A stretch of 64,000 bases of DNA. Source: Caryophanales bacterium UBA6768. Lineage in GTDB: Bacteria > Bacillota > Bacilli > Bacillales_D > Amphibacillaceae. Position 1 is the stretch's first letter; each line of letters starts with the position of its first letter. Below the pieces are notes generated by a model. The model saw only the letters and a list, made by a program, of their open reading frames with translations. It made no database searches and was not told the origin of the DNA. The stretch spans positions 38,008-102,007 of the forward strand of contig DKGO01000168.1 in assembly GCA_002453315.1 (NCBI GenBank), given 5' to 3'. The translations under genes and the position numbers were made by a program. This document shows, piece by piece, positions 27,090 to 41,806 of the stretch.

Positions 27090-27117
27090 ACTGCTACAAC
27101 CGTTCGTAACAGTTTTT
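27090..27117. terminator. Bidirectional terminator
   Basis: ACTGCTAC and GTAACAGT pair around AACCGTTC with A and T tracts on either side. It can terminate both the plus-strand receptor gene and the minus-strand camS operon. Pairing is complete on the minus strand. Confidence 0.7.
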
Positions 27118-27151
27118 CAGTACATTAGTGTACTCTTTTATTCTTTTATTT

Positions 27152-32599
<5,448 letters not shown>

Positions 32600-32643
32600 T
32601 AAATCCATTCCCCTTTATTTTAAAAAACATTCAACATCTCTTT

Positions 32644-33336
32644 TTACTGAGACTCTTTTACTGCAGACACTGTTGTTAATGCCTCTGTGAAATCTGTATA
32701 AATACTATTACCTACGACAATTATATCTGCATGCTGTGCCATTTCTTTCGCCTCAGATGCCGTCGTAATCCCACCGCCATAAACGAGTGAAGTTCCCTCT
32801 AATTCGTTTTTCACCTTTTTAACAAGCCCCGGGTCACCATACGTACCACTATATTCTAAATAAAATATCGGTAATTTAAAAATTTTTTCTGCGATAAAGG
32901 CATAGGTTAGCACATCTTCCTCGTCCGGTAATGAGCAATTCGTAAGTTGAAATGCTTTTGATTGTTCATTTAAAATACAATATCCTTCCATAACGATTTC
33001 GTCCCAATTAATCATTGATTTATACCGTTTAATCGCTTCATGGTGAATATCCATCAGCCATTTTTTTTCTGTACTATTTAATACCATTGGAATGAAATAA
33101 TAATCAAACCCCGGGGTGACAGAATTGAGGGTTGAAATTTCTTGTATACACGGAACAGTATATTGCCGAACACGATACAATAAACTTAGGACATTTTCTT
33201 CCGTAATTTGGTCAGTTCCACCAATAATGACAGCATCTGTTCCCGATTCACATAGTTGCTGTAAATTTTCATCTGAAATTTCTTTTGCTGGATCTAATTT
33301 AAACAGATGTTGCCATCGTTTTATTTCCTGTTTCAA
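32644..33336 (-). CDS. pcrB: Heptaprenylglyceryl phosphate synthase PcrB
   Basis: A 230-aa TIM-barrel enzyme that joins heptaprenyl diphosphate to glycerol-1-phosphate. Typical segments are WQHLFKLDP, LCESGTDAVIIGG, FYLEYSGTYGDP and YGGGITTASEA with VVGNSIY. The TTG at 33336 is chosen: GGGGG lies 7-8 bases upstream and the start aligns with B. subtilis PcrB; the frame remains open to 33366. It is the first gene of the pcrB-pcrA-ligA-camS operon. Confidence 0.94.
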   Translation of the reverse strand: MKQEIKRWQHLFKLDPAKEISDENLQQLCESGTDAVIIGGTDQITEENVLSLLYRVRQYTVPCIQEISTLNSVTPGFDYYFIPMVLNSTEKKWLMDIHHEAIKRYKSMINWDEIVMEGYCILNEQSKAFQLTNCSLPDEEDVLTYAFIAEKIFKLPIFYLEYSGTYGDPGLVKKVKNELEGTSLVYGGGITTASEAKEMAQHADIIVVGNSIYTDFTEALTTVSAVKESQ

Positions 33337-33507
33337 TATTATTTCCCCCAGTAGTTTCATCAACACATTAAGTTAATTCTTATGATGTTATTATAGCAAA
33401 TTATTGATGAAGAAAAGAATGAAATGATAATGGGTGGAAAAATACTTAATAAACGAATGAAAGTGGAAGGATACTAATACCCTAGATACTTATTTTAAGT
33501 GAATTCG

Positions 33508-33543
33508 CAAAAAAAGCGTAAATTAGTATTCCTGAATTTACAC
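33508..33543 (-). terminator. Intrinsic terminator of yerC
   Basis: Minus-strand GTGTAAATT and AATTTACGC pair around CAGGAATACT and are followed by seven T residues. It lies about 40 bases after the yerC stop and before the pcrB operon. Confidence 0.75.
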
Positions 33544-33579
33544 TTCTTTCCACCGGAGTGAATAATACCACTCAGTTAT

Positions 33580-33873
33580 TTATTTGTTTCGCAACCTTTC
33601 TAACACAATTCCATATCCACCACTTCCAAAATCTAAACATCTTCGTACTCTGGAAATAGTCGCAGTGGATGCACTCGTCTCTTGTTCGATTTCTTGATAT
33701 TTTTTTCCTTCGTTAAGCATTTTTGCTACGTGAAACCGTTGAGCAAATGATTTCATTTCATTCATCGTTGCTACGTCATCAAACAACTTATAACACTCAT
33801 CTATCGTTTTCAATGATAGTATTGCTTCAAAAAAATGATCAAGTTCTTCGCCACGTAATTTATCTATTTGCAA
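33580..33873 (-). CDS. yerC: TrpR-like protein YerC/YecD
   Basis: A 97-aa helical DNA-binding protein of the TrpR/YerC/YecD family. A helix-turn-helix is visible at the end (KKYQEIEQETSASTATISRV), followed by RCLDFGSGGYGIVLERL. The start is TTG at 33873 with AAAGGGG 11 bases upstream. Its regulon is not known from the sequence. In B. subtilis it also sits between yerB and the pcrB operon. Confidence 0.92.
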   Translation of the reverse strand: MQIDKLRGEELDHFFEAILSLKTIDECYKLFDDVATMNEMKSFAQRFHVAKMLNEGKKYQEIEQETSASTATISRVRRCLDFGSGGYGIVLERLRNK

Positions 33874-33973
33874 AATAAATTCTACCCCTTTCAGAGAATC
33901 TCACATTTTTTATTTGAATGAATCATTTCACAATACTTTAAATCCCTTGCTGGTGCAATACACCTTCTCCTCC

Positions 33974-34178
33974 GCCGAAAATGTCGATAAAAGCGTTTTT
34001 CAAATGTGCAAAGGCTATTTGCTCCGATGAAAATGCGGATAATACGGTTTTCAAATGAGCAAAGGCTACTTGCTCCGATGAAAATGCCGATAACGCGTTT
34101 TTCAAATGTGCAAAGGCTATCTGCTCTGCTGAAAATGTCAATGAGGCGTTTTTCAAATGTGCGAGCATAACTTGCAAG
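33974..34178. repeat. Four tandem copies of a 51-bp repeat
   Basis: Units at 33974-34025 (52 bp), 34026-34076, 34077-34127 and 34128-34178. Each contains TTTTCAAATGTGCAAAGGCT and two potential hairpins (GAGCAA/TTGCTC and GAAAA/TTTTC). Because 51 is a multiple of three, the minus strand carries a 79-codon open frame of repeated 17-residue units. I regard the frame as a by-product, since it lacks a ribosome site. Confidence 0.85.
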
Positions 34179-34186
34179 AATAACTT

Positions 34187-35248
34187 TTATTCTTCATAAC
34201 CAATTCTCACCTGCTCTACAACTCCCGGTTCGGGTTTTATTTGTACAAAGCTGATCCACGTCTGACCAGGAACCAACGGGACAACTTCCCCATTTTTCAC
34301 AGGAATAATCCTACCATCTTGGTTTTCCCACTCAACTTCTTGTACTTTACCCTTTTGCAATAAATAACCGTTACCACCAGAGGCTATATCAATGTGTCTT
34401 CGTAACATTTCATCAATTTGCTCATGGTGTGACTCAACAATAAATAAATTATCAATTTGGATTGGTTCGTCAGTTTCCAATTCCCTCGTTTGATCCCCAT
34501 CCATAAATTGAATGTACTTTTCTGTCGTTTCATCATATTTGAAAGTCATGACAGGGGTGCCCCCATAGTAATCAATCCGGGCAAAATTTGCTGGCTCACC
34601 ATCCTCCACAGACTCATCCTCATCTAAAAATAACATCGGTTCATATTCAGCCTCAATAGCATATTCTTTTTTCTCAGCCTCATCATAAATCGCACCTGAA
34701 CCTAATTGTAAATATAAATTATGTGGTGTGACACGAAAATCTTCACGAATAAGCAATGGACCATTCGGTGAATAATAATCCCCTTGAAAATGTTCAATAC
34801 CCCGGTTATAAATCATATCATTCACAAAATTAGCTGCTCCAGAGTAGACGTATAAAGCATTATAGCTATCGGCTAACGTAAAAAAATATTCACGAGCACT
34901 TCTGACAGGCCCAACAGCCTCGGGAAATTGACTATGGAAAATTGCCATGTAACGGGTAATATTTCCTTCTGTTAACATTTCAAAAACAATATCGGCTTTA
35001 GAAACACCCGTTTGTGGTCGTGCTTGTATTTGGTTACTTACCATCACAGCAACTGCACGATGGGAAATATCTTCCGTTGTCTTTTTTCCTGTAAATGGAT
35101 AAATATGATAGTCAACTTCTTCGATTTTTTCAGGTGGATTTAATTCTATTTTTTCTGCATCATCAGCATTTTCTTGTTCCGCTTTTTTAGAGCAACCAAC
35201 AATACTAATAAAAAGTACTAATAAAAAAACTATCCATGATTTTTTCAT
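34187..35248 (-). CDS. yerB: DUF3048 family lipoprotein YerB
   Basis: A 353-aa lipoprotein. The signal MKKSWIVFLLVLFISIVGCS ends with the lipobox VGCS. The mature part matches DUF3048 (VMVSNQIQARPQTGVSKADI, YMAIFHSQ, GPVRSAREYF). The function is unknown; the protein faces the outside of the membrane. GGAGG is 5 bases upstream of the ATG at 35248. It follows yerA closely and precedes the tandem repeat. Confidence 0.88.
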   Translation of the reverse strand: MKKSWIVFLLVLFISIVGCSKKAEQENADDAEKIELNPPEKIEEVDYHIYPFTGKKTTEDISHRAVAVMVSNQIQARPQTGVSKADIVFEMLTEGNITRYMAIFHSQFPEAVGPVRSAREYFFTLADSYNALYVYSGAANFVNDMIYNRGIEHFQGDYYSPNGPLLIREDFRVTPHNLYLQLGSGAIYDEAEKKEYAIEAEYEPMLFLDEDESVEDGEPANFARIDYYGGTPVMTFKYDETTEKYIQFMDGDQTRELETDEPIQIDNLFIVESHHEQIDEMLRRHIDIASGGNGYLLQKGKVQEVEWENQDGRIIPVKNGEVVPLVPGQTWISFVQIKPEPGVVEQVRIGYEE

Positions 35249-35269
35249 CATAACCTCCAAATCACATAT

Positions 35270-37009
35270 TCATCGCATATTAGCTGGTACAATGACATCT
35301 TGATTTTTTACATCAACAATCCCTTTCGGGGTTACCCGTACATAGGGCAAATGTGTTGCTGATAAATATAACAAGCAATGAATCGGATCATAAAACTTAT
35401 ACCCCGATTCTATCATAATTTTAGTAATTTCGTCCTTTTCCTCTTGTAATTGATCAATCGTTCCGCCATACATAGCCCCTTTTAATGTTAAGGCTAATTC
35501 ATATAAAATTTCTCTATGATGAACAACGACTATTCCGCCACCAATTTCTTTTAGTCGTTTAAAAGCAAGGCGCATATCGTCTTTTCTTTTCCCAATTAAA
35601 ATCATATCACCCGTAGTTGAAAAAGTACTACCTAGGGCACCTAATTGATTGGTAAACCCTTGAATTACTGTATTCACCCGCCACTTACCATTTCTGTCTA
35701 ACAATACTAGAAATGAATCTTCATTATTAGTTGGTAGGTTTTCGACTGTAATATCGATTTCAACAGCATATGGTTCAATGATGACATCACTTTTCAATTT
35801 TAATCCTATTGGAATAGAAAACTGTAAATCATCTAATGTTAAGTCCCATGGGATGGATAATCTGTCAATGCCATAATCTTCCCACTTAATATAATGTTGT
35901 TTAATTTTGGACATGCCATCCCTTACAATCCATTCCCCTTTTCCTAAAACAGATAAAGGATGTGGATCATATTTTTCATACAAAATATTAATGTTTGCTA
36001 TTCTTCCAGGAGCGATGCTACCTAACACTTCGTCAATTCCTAAATATTTCGCCCCATTATACGTGCCCATTCGATAAGCATCAATGGGGTCAACACCTGA
36101 TTCAATGGCAACACGAATACAGCTATTAATTGTTCCCCTCTCATTTGCTGGTGGAGAACCGTCTGTTGTATAAGTCATTTGATCAAAGGCCTGAATGTTT
36201 TGTTCCAATAAAGTCCCTAACAAATGGGGTAAGTCAGGTCTGACAGCAGAGTATCTTAATGAAACATGATACCCTAACTGAAGCCTGCGGATTACTTCCT
36301 CCCCCGTTATCGCTTCGTGATCAGCACTTGCGCCAAGTAATTTTAATTTTGTTAATGTGTCTTTTGAGGCTCCCGGGAAATGTCCCTCAACTCGTTTACG
36401 AAGACGTTTTGTTTCTTGAATCCAATAGAGAAGCCGATCATCCCCACCTAACAATTGTGGCCAAGCCGATAATTCCCCACCCTGAATGACAAGAGGGTGA
36501 TTAATCCATGATAAAACATCATCAGTATTAAATTTTTCCTCATCGTCGATTAATTTTGATTGTGAATCATATCTTCCCCACCAAAACATTGAGATCGGCA
36601 TGTTTTGAAATTCATCCATAACGGAAAACGCTTTCTTTTTATCTAATAAATTTAATAGCCTTAAATTGTCGTTAATCAATGTAGTCGTTCCGTAGGTGGC
36701 TGCATAAATGGCAAATGCCTCTGGATTGTAAAGCTGAGAAGGATGTGAATGTACCTCCACATAACCTGGCACTAAATACTGTCCGGTACAATCGATAATA
36801 TCTGTCCCTTGAGTTAATTTAGGCATTCGGTCACCGACATAGACGATACGATTCTTATAAATCCAAATGTTTGCTTGTAACCATTGTTTTGTATGCACGT
36901 TCAAATAAACACCATTCGTAAAAACGATAGATGGTGCCAATTCATCTTCCACAACTGCTACGTGATCACGGAGCAGTTTATTTCTCCAAAATTGACCTTG
37001 TTCCAACAT
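35270..37009 (-). CDS. yerA: Adenine deaminase-like amidohydrolase YerA
   Basis: A 579-aa amidohydrolase of the adenine deaminase family. The metal-binding HxH motif appears as GYVEVHSHPS (near residue 92), and a second histidine region is DHEAITGEEV. The C-terminal domain ends with LPYVRVTPKGIVDVKNQDVI. True adenine deaminases have close homology, but YerA-type proteins are divergent and their substrate is not established. It is adjacent to the purine operon as in B. subtilis. GGAGAG lies upstream of the ATG. Confidence 0.85.
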   Translation of the reverse strand: MLEQGQFWRNKLLRDHVAVVEDELAPSIVFTNGVYLNVHTKQWLQANIWIYKNRIVYVGDRMPKLTQGTDIIDCTGQYLVPGYVEVHSHPSQLYNPEAFAIYAATYGTTTLINDNLRLLNLLDKKKAFSVMDEFQNMPISMFWWGRYDSQSKLIDDEEKFNTDDVLSWINHPLVIQGGELSAWPQLLGGDDRLLYWIQETKRLRKRVEGHFPGASKDTLTKLKLLGASADHEAITGEEVIRRLQLGYHVSLRYSAVRPDLPHLLGTLLEQNIQAFDQMTYTTDGSPPANERGTINSCIRVAIESGVDPIDAYRMGTYNGAKYLGIDEVLGSIAPGRIANINILYEKYDPHPLSVLGKGEWIVRDGMSKIKQHYIKWEDYGIDRLSIPWDLTLDDLQFSIPIGLKLKSDVIIEPYAVEIDITVENLPTNNEDSFLVLLDRNGKWRVNTVIQGFTNQLGALGSTFSTTGDMILIGKRKDDMRLAFKRLKEIGGGIVVVHHREILYELALTLKGAMYGGTIDQLQEEKDEITKIMIESGYKFYDPIHCLLYLSATHLPYVRVTPKGIVDVKNQDVIVPANMR

Positions 37010-37282
37010 TTTTTCTACTCTCCAATTACTACCTATACTTTTCTCTATTTTACCATATAGATTGTCTTTAAATACTATAATATTGCTTTACAGTTTTATT
37101 ACAATAATGAGTCATATCAATAACACACATAATAGATGACTATCCGTATTGTGACAATAAATTCTAACCAATCATTTCAATACTGATAGCCATTATTTTA
37201 AAGCAAAACATTGTTAGTAAAAAATTCTTACGTTACAAATTCTAGGCACAATTGTGAATCGGTCACAAAGCAGTCTGCTACC

Positions 37283-38533
37283 TTATGTGTTCGCAATATC
37301 CTTTCGATAAAAAAAGGCCTCTTCGTGATCAAATACTGTTAAAGTATGATACACTTTTTCCTTGGCTAATTCGATTGTTTTTCCAGTGGCGCCAACGAGT
37401 AATACCCGGCCACCATTAGACATCATTTTATCACCTTCAAATTTGACCCCTGCATTAACAATAAACAGTTCATCATTATTTTCTATTTTAGGGAGGGGAA
37501 TTCCTTTTTCGTAATGTTGTGGATATCCTTTTGATGCAACGACCACTCCAATGCAAGTATCATTTTTCCATGATAATTTTGGGTCTTTTCCATCCATGAC
37601 ATCGATCATTACTTGTTCTAAATTATTTTCTAACAATGGTAAAACGACTTGTGTTTCTGGATCACCAAATCGGGTGTTAAATTCAATCACTTTCGTTCCT
37701 TCTTCCGTTTGGATAAGTCCAGCATATAAAATCCCTGTAAAAGGGCGATTTTCTTTCATTAATCCATCTGCTGCCTTTTGCAAAATTTCCTTCGTTGCAT
37801 AGTTAATGATATCATCTGTAATATCAGGCACGGGTGCAAAAGCCCCCATTCCACCTGTGTTTGGTCCCTGATCACCATCAAATGCCCGCTTATGATCTCT
37901 CGCCGGAATCATCGGAAAGACATTTTGTTCATGAACGAAAGCAATAAGTGAAAATTCCCTACCATCGAGGAATTCTTCAATGACGATTTTTTTACCAGCG
38001 CCAGAAAAAGCACCCTCAACCATTAAGAGGTCTATTGCCGATAGGGCTTCTTCTTTGGTCGTCGCCACAGTGACCCCTTTTCCTTCAGCTAATCCATCTG
38101 CCTTAATGACAATTGGCGCCCCTTGTTTCTCAATATAATTCTTTGCTTCAGTAGGGTCTGTAAATGTCGCATATGATGCCGTTGGAATTTGATAGTTTAT
38201 CATAAATTCCTTTGCAAATGCTTTACTTCCCTCTAAAATTGCTGCTTCTTTATTAGGCGCAAAAATTCTTAACCCATGTTCAGAAAATTCATTAGCAATA
38301 CCGGCATTTAAAGGATTTTCTGGACCAACAATCGTCAAATCTATCTGCTTTTCTCTTGCAAACTTTACTAATTCAGTAAAGTTCATTTCGTCGATTGATA
38401 TGATTGTTGCATCCTTTTTCATCCCATCATTACCCGGGGCAACAAATATTTCTGATACTTGATGACTTTTTTTCAAATGCATGACAATGCTATGTTCACG
38501 CCCACCACGGCCAATGACTAGTATTTTCATCAT
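37283..38533 (-). CDS. purD: Phosphoribosylamine-glycine ligase PurD
   Basis: A 416-aa ATP-grasp enzyme, second step of purine synthesis. Features: N-terminal KILVIGRGGREHSIV, ATP-grasp loop IVIKADGLAEGKGVTVA, DHKRAFDGDQGPNTGGMGAF and IEFNTRFGDPETQ. GGAGG lies 5-8 bases before the tandem ATGs (38533 and 38530). It is the last gene of the pur operon; no clear intrinsic terminator was found after it. The sequence appears intact. Confidence 0.96.
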   Translation of the reverse strand: MMKILVIGRGGREHSIVMHLKKSHQVSEIFVAPGNDGMKKDATIISIDEMNFTELVKFAREKQIDLTIVGPENPLNAGIANEFSEHGLRIFAPNKEAAILEGSKAFAKEFMINYQIPTASYATFTDPTEAKNYIEKQGAPIVIKADGLAEGKGVTVATTKEEALSAIDLLMVEGAFSGAGKKIVIEEFLDGREFSLIAFVHEQNVFPMIPARDHKRAFDGDQGPNTGGMGAFAPVPDITDDIINYATKEILQKAADGLMKENRPFTGILYAGLIQTEEGTKVIEFNTRFGDPETQVVLPLLENNLEQVMIDVMDGKDPKLSWKNDTCIGVVVASKGYPQHYEKGIPLPKIENNDELFIVNAGVKFEGDKMMSNGGRVLLVGATGKTIELAKEKVYHTLTVFDHEEAFFYRKDIANT

Positions 38534-38586
38534 GTTTGCCTCCATTTTTTAATGCTTTAAGGCGGTGAATTTTTCACCCGAACCTA

Positions 38587-40113
38587 TTAATGTTTAAAAT
38601 GCCTCATATGTGTATATACCATCGCAATACCATATTCATGACAAACATCGATGGAATCCTGATCCCGTTTTGAGCCACCCGGTTGAATAATCGCCGTGAT
38701 GCCAGCCTTTGCAGCCGCCTCCACTGTATCAGGCATCGGAAAAAAAGCATCGGAAGCTAAGACAGCCCCTTTCGCTTTATCCCCAGCTTGTGCAATTGCA
38801 ATATTAGCCGCACCAATTCGATTCATTTGACCTGCGCCAATGCCAATTGTCTGGTTATTTTTCGCCAGAACAATCGCATTAGATTTGACATGTTTAACAG
38901 CTTTCCAACTAAATAACAAATCAGCCATTTCCTTTTCAGTTGGTTGTTTTTCTGTGACCACTTTTAGCTGATCAACTGTCACTTCCCCATCATCTTCTGT
39001 TTGGGCCAATAAACCACCTTTAACAGAGACAAACTTTTTCATCACTTGTTTTTCTTCCATGTTGCCTAGCAGCAATAAGCGGATATTTTCTTTTTGGGTT
39101 AATCTATCTATTGCTTCTTTCGTATAACTTGGTGCAATGACTACCTCTAGAAAAATATCATTCATTTGCTTTGCTGTTGCTTCATTTATCTCACGATTCA
39201 CTGCAATAATGCCGCCAAAAATTGAAATGGGATCAGCATCATATGCTCGTTGAAAGGCCGTTTCTAAATTGTCCCCTAAACCAATGCCACATGGATTCAT
39301 ATGCTTCACAGCAACAACAGTAGGTTCATCGTACTCCAATACGATTTCTAATGCAGCATTTGCGTCTTGAATATTATTATAAGACATCTCTTTTCCATGT
39401 AATTGTGTTGCTTTCGTTAAACTAGCACTTTGATCGAGCACATTTTCATAAAATACAGCCTGTTGATGTGGATTTTCCCCATATCGTAATGCCTGTTTTT
39501 TCTCATAAGATATTGTTAATTGTTCCGGAAAATCTTCATTCCCGATAAAATAATTTGCAATCATTGCATCATAGCTTGCTGTATGTTGAAATACTTTTGC
39601 AGCCAACTTTTGCCGATATGCCTCATTTAATTGATTTTTTCGCAACATATCAACTGTTTTTTCATAATCATTAGGATCAACGATAACTGTCACATCCTGG
39701 AAGTTTTTTGCCGCTGCCCGTAACATCGTCGGTCCACCGATATCAATATTTTCAATAATATCCTTTTTTGTCACATTTTCTTTTAAGATCGTTTCTTTAA
39801 AAGGGTATAAATTAACAATGACAAAATCGATAAAGCCGATTCCTGAATCAGCTAATGTTTGTACGTGAGTGTCATTATTGCGATCAGCTAAAATTCCACC
39901 ATGAACATTCGGGTGTAACGTCTTCACCCGTCCATCTAACATTTCTGGGAAATTGGTAATTTCTTCAACTGCCTTCGCTTGAACACCAGCATCAACTAAT
40001 GTTTTTAACGTACCACCAGTAGAAATAATTTCAATTTTTAACGCTTCTAGTTGTTGCGCAAATTCAACGATTCCGGCTTTATCTGACACACTTATTAAAG
40101 CTCTTTTAGTCAT
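38587..40113 (-). CDS. purH: AICAR formyltransferase/IMP cyclohydrolase PurH
   Basis: A 508-aa bifunctional enzyme for the last two steps to IMP. The N-terminal cyclohydrolase domain shows ALISVSDKAGIVEFAQ and DGRVKTLHPNVHGGILADR; the transformylase domain shows RYGENPHQQAVFY, VVAVKHMNPCGIG and SDAFFPMPDTVEAAAKAG. AGGAG is 8 bases before the ATG at 40113. It follows purN in the operon and is intact. Confidence 0.97.
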   Translation of the reverse strand: MTKRALISVSDKAGIVEFAQQLEALKIEIISTGGTLKTLVDAGVQAKAVEEITNFPEMLDGRVKTLHPNVHGGILADRNNDTHVQTLADSGIGFIDFVIVNLYPFKETILKENVTKKDIIENIDIGGPTMLRAAAKNFQDVTVIVDPNDYEKTVDMLRKNQLNEAYRQKLAAKVFQHTASYDAMIANYFIGNEDFPEQLTISYEKKQALRYGENPHQQAVFYENVLDQSASLTKATQLHGKEMSYNNIQDANAALEIVLEYDEPTVVAVKHMNPCGIGLGDNLETAFQRAYDADPISIFGGIIAVNREINEATAKQMNDIFLEVVIAPSYTKEAIDRLTQKENIRLLLLGNMEEKQVMKKFVSVKGGLLAQTEDDGEVTVDQLKVVTEKQPTEKEMADLLFSWKAVKHVKSNAIVLAKNNQTIGIGAGQMNRIGAANIAIAQAGDKAKGAVLASDAFFPMPDTVEAAAKAGITAIIQPGGSKRDQDSIDVCHEYGIAMVYTHMRHFKH

Positions 40114-40155
40114 TTTGTAAACTCCTATCATTATGAAACAAATTCAGTTATCTTT

Positions 40156-40740
40156 TCAATTATTATTAGATTCATTTAAAATTTCGTCGATTATTTTCGT
40201 ATACAGCACATGTTCAACCTGTTGGATTCTAGCTTGTAATGTATCTCGCGTATCAAAAGGGAATACAGTTACTGGTTCTTGTGCAATAATCGGCCCTGTA
40301 TCAATACCTTCATCAACATAATGTATCGTGACACCAGATACCTTCACACCGGCATCCAACGCTTGGCCAACTGCATCTTTTCCCCGAAATGATGGAAGTA
40401 ATGAAGGGTGAATGTTAACAATTTTATTTTCAAATTCTTTCAATAATGTCTGCCCAACTACCCGCATATAGCCTGCCAACACGATGAATTCTACTTTTTC
40501 TTTCGATAGCTTTTTAACTATTTCCGCTTCATATAATGCCTTTGATGAAAAATCGCTAGGATTACAAACTAACGTTTCCACACCATAACTAGCAGCCTTC
40601 CCTATGACATCGGCTTTCGGGCGATCACAAACGACCATCACGACATCAAAACTTCTATCCTGATTAGTCATGATGGCATCAAAATTTGTCCCTGTACCAG
40701 ATGCAAAAATCGCGACTCTCGTTCGATGTTCAATTCCCAT
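40156..40740 (-). CDS. purN: Phosphoribosylglycinamide formyltransferase PurN
   Basis: A 194-aa folate-dependent formyltransferase: [16 protein letters not shown], then the catalytic region [29 protein letters not shown] and [19 protein letters not shown]. The start at 40740 is supported by AAGGGG 9 bases upstream and lies within the last codons of purM in another frame. It is intact. Confidence 0.96.
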   Translation of the reverse strand: MGIEHRTRVAIFASGTGTNFDAIMTNQDRSFDVVMVVCDRPKADVIGKAASYGVETLVCNPSDFSSKALYEAEIVKKLSKEKVEFIVLAGYMRVVGQTLLKEFENKIVNIHPSLLPSFRGKDAVGQALDAGVKVSGVTIHYVDEGIDTGPIIAQEPVTVFPFDTRDTLQARIQQVEHVLYTKIIDEILNESNNN

Positions 40741-41752
40741 TAAAATGTACCCCTTCCCTTTCACTTACTTCCCCGATAATCGTTGCTTCTTCTCCAACAT
40801 ATTCTAAAATAGTAAGCACCTCTTCTGCATCCTCTTTATCGACAATGAGTGCCATCCCAATTCCCATATTAAACACACCATACATTTCCGCTTCAGCTAT
40901 TTTACCTTGTTCTTGAATAAGTGCAATTACCGGAGGTATTGTCCAAGATCCTCTCACAATTTCCGCACCTAATCCACTTGGCATGACCCGGGGGAAATTT
41001 TCATAAAATCCTCCACCAGTAATATGGGTTATGCCTTTAATCATGACCTTTTGTAAAACGGCCTGAACCGCTTTTGCATAAATTTTTGTCGGCTCTAACA
41101 ATAGTTCCCCTAATGGACGATCCATTCCGTCATATGTTTTTGACAAATTTAAATCTTCTATCACTTTTCTAATTAGTGAATATCCATTAGAGTGAAAACC
41201 ACTTGATGCTATACCAATAATGACATCTCCGGATGAAATCGATTCACCGGTAATTAATTTTGATTTTTCGGCAATACCAACGGCAAATCCAGCTAAATCA
41301 TATTCATCTTTTGCATACATGCCAGGCATTTCTGCCGTTTCCCCACCAATTAATGCTGCTCCGGCTTGCACACATCCTTCACTTACCCCTGAAACGATTT
41401 GTTCAATCACTGCTGGATCATTTTCGCCACATCCGATATAGTCAAGAAAAAACAGTGGTTCCGCTCCTTGAGCGACAATATCATTGACACACATCGCAAC
41501 TAAATCAATCCCAACGGTATCATGTTGATTCATGTCAAAGCCAAGCATTAGCTTTGTACCAACCCCATCTGTTCCGGAAACGAGCACAGGTTGTTCATAC
41601 TGACTAGCTGACAAATCAAATAAACCAGCGAAAGATCCTAGACCACCAAGTACTTCAGAACGGGTCGTTCTTTCTACATGTTTTTTCATCCGTTTTACTG
41701 ATTCATATCCTTTTTCAACATCTACTCCCGCTTTTTTATAGACATTTGCCAT
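40730..41752 (-). CDS. purM: Phosphoribosylformylglycinamidine cyclo-ligase PurM
   Basis: A 340-aa AIR synthetase: [46 protein letters not shown] and [22 protein letters not shown] precedes the ATG at 41752. It follows purF by about 50 bp. It uses FGAM, the product of PurL (with PurS and PurQ), the partners of which are missing from this locus. Confidence 0.96.
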   Translation of the reverse strand: MANVYKKAGVDVEKGYESVKRMKKHVERTTRSEVLGGLGSFAGLFDLSASQYEQPVLVSGTDGVGTKLMLGFDMNQHDTVGIDLVAMCVNDIVAQGAEPLFFLDYIGCGENDPAVIEQIVSGVSEGCVQAGAALIGGETAEMPGMYAKDEYDLAGFAVGIAEKSKLITGESISSGDVIIGIASSGFHSNGYSLIRKVIEDLNLSKTYDGMDRPLGELLLEPTKIYAKAVQAVLQKVMIKGITHITGGGFYENFPRVMPSGLGAEIVRGSWTIPPVIALIQEQGKIAEAEMYGVFNMGIGMALIVDKEDAEEVLTILEYVGEEATIIGEVSEREGVHFNGN

Positions 41753-41806
41753 CTGTTTCACCCTAAACTAATTTTATTCTTAATCATGATTATACCAGTG
41801 ATTCGA

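Noticed and set aside
33938..34177. 79-codon open frame on the minus strand with 17-residue repeats
   Set aside because: It is the 51-bp tandem repeat read in frame; TTG start without ribosome site and no family resemblance.
37252..37268. TTGTGA/TCACAA hairpin downstream of purD as operon terminator
   Set aside because: Short stem without a T-tract on the minus strand; not convincing as an intrinsic terminator.
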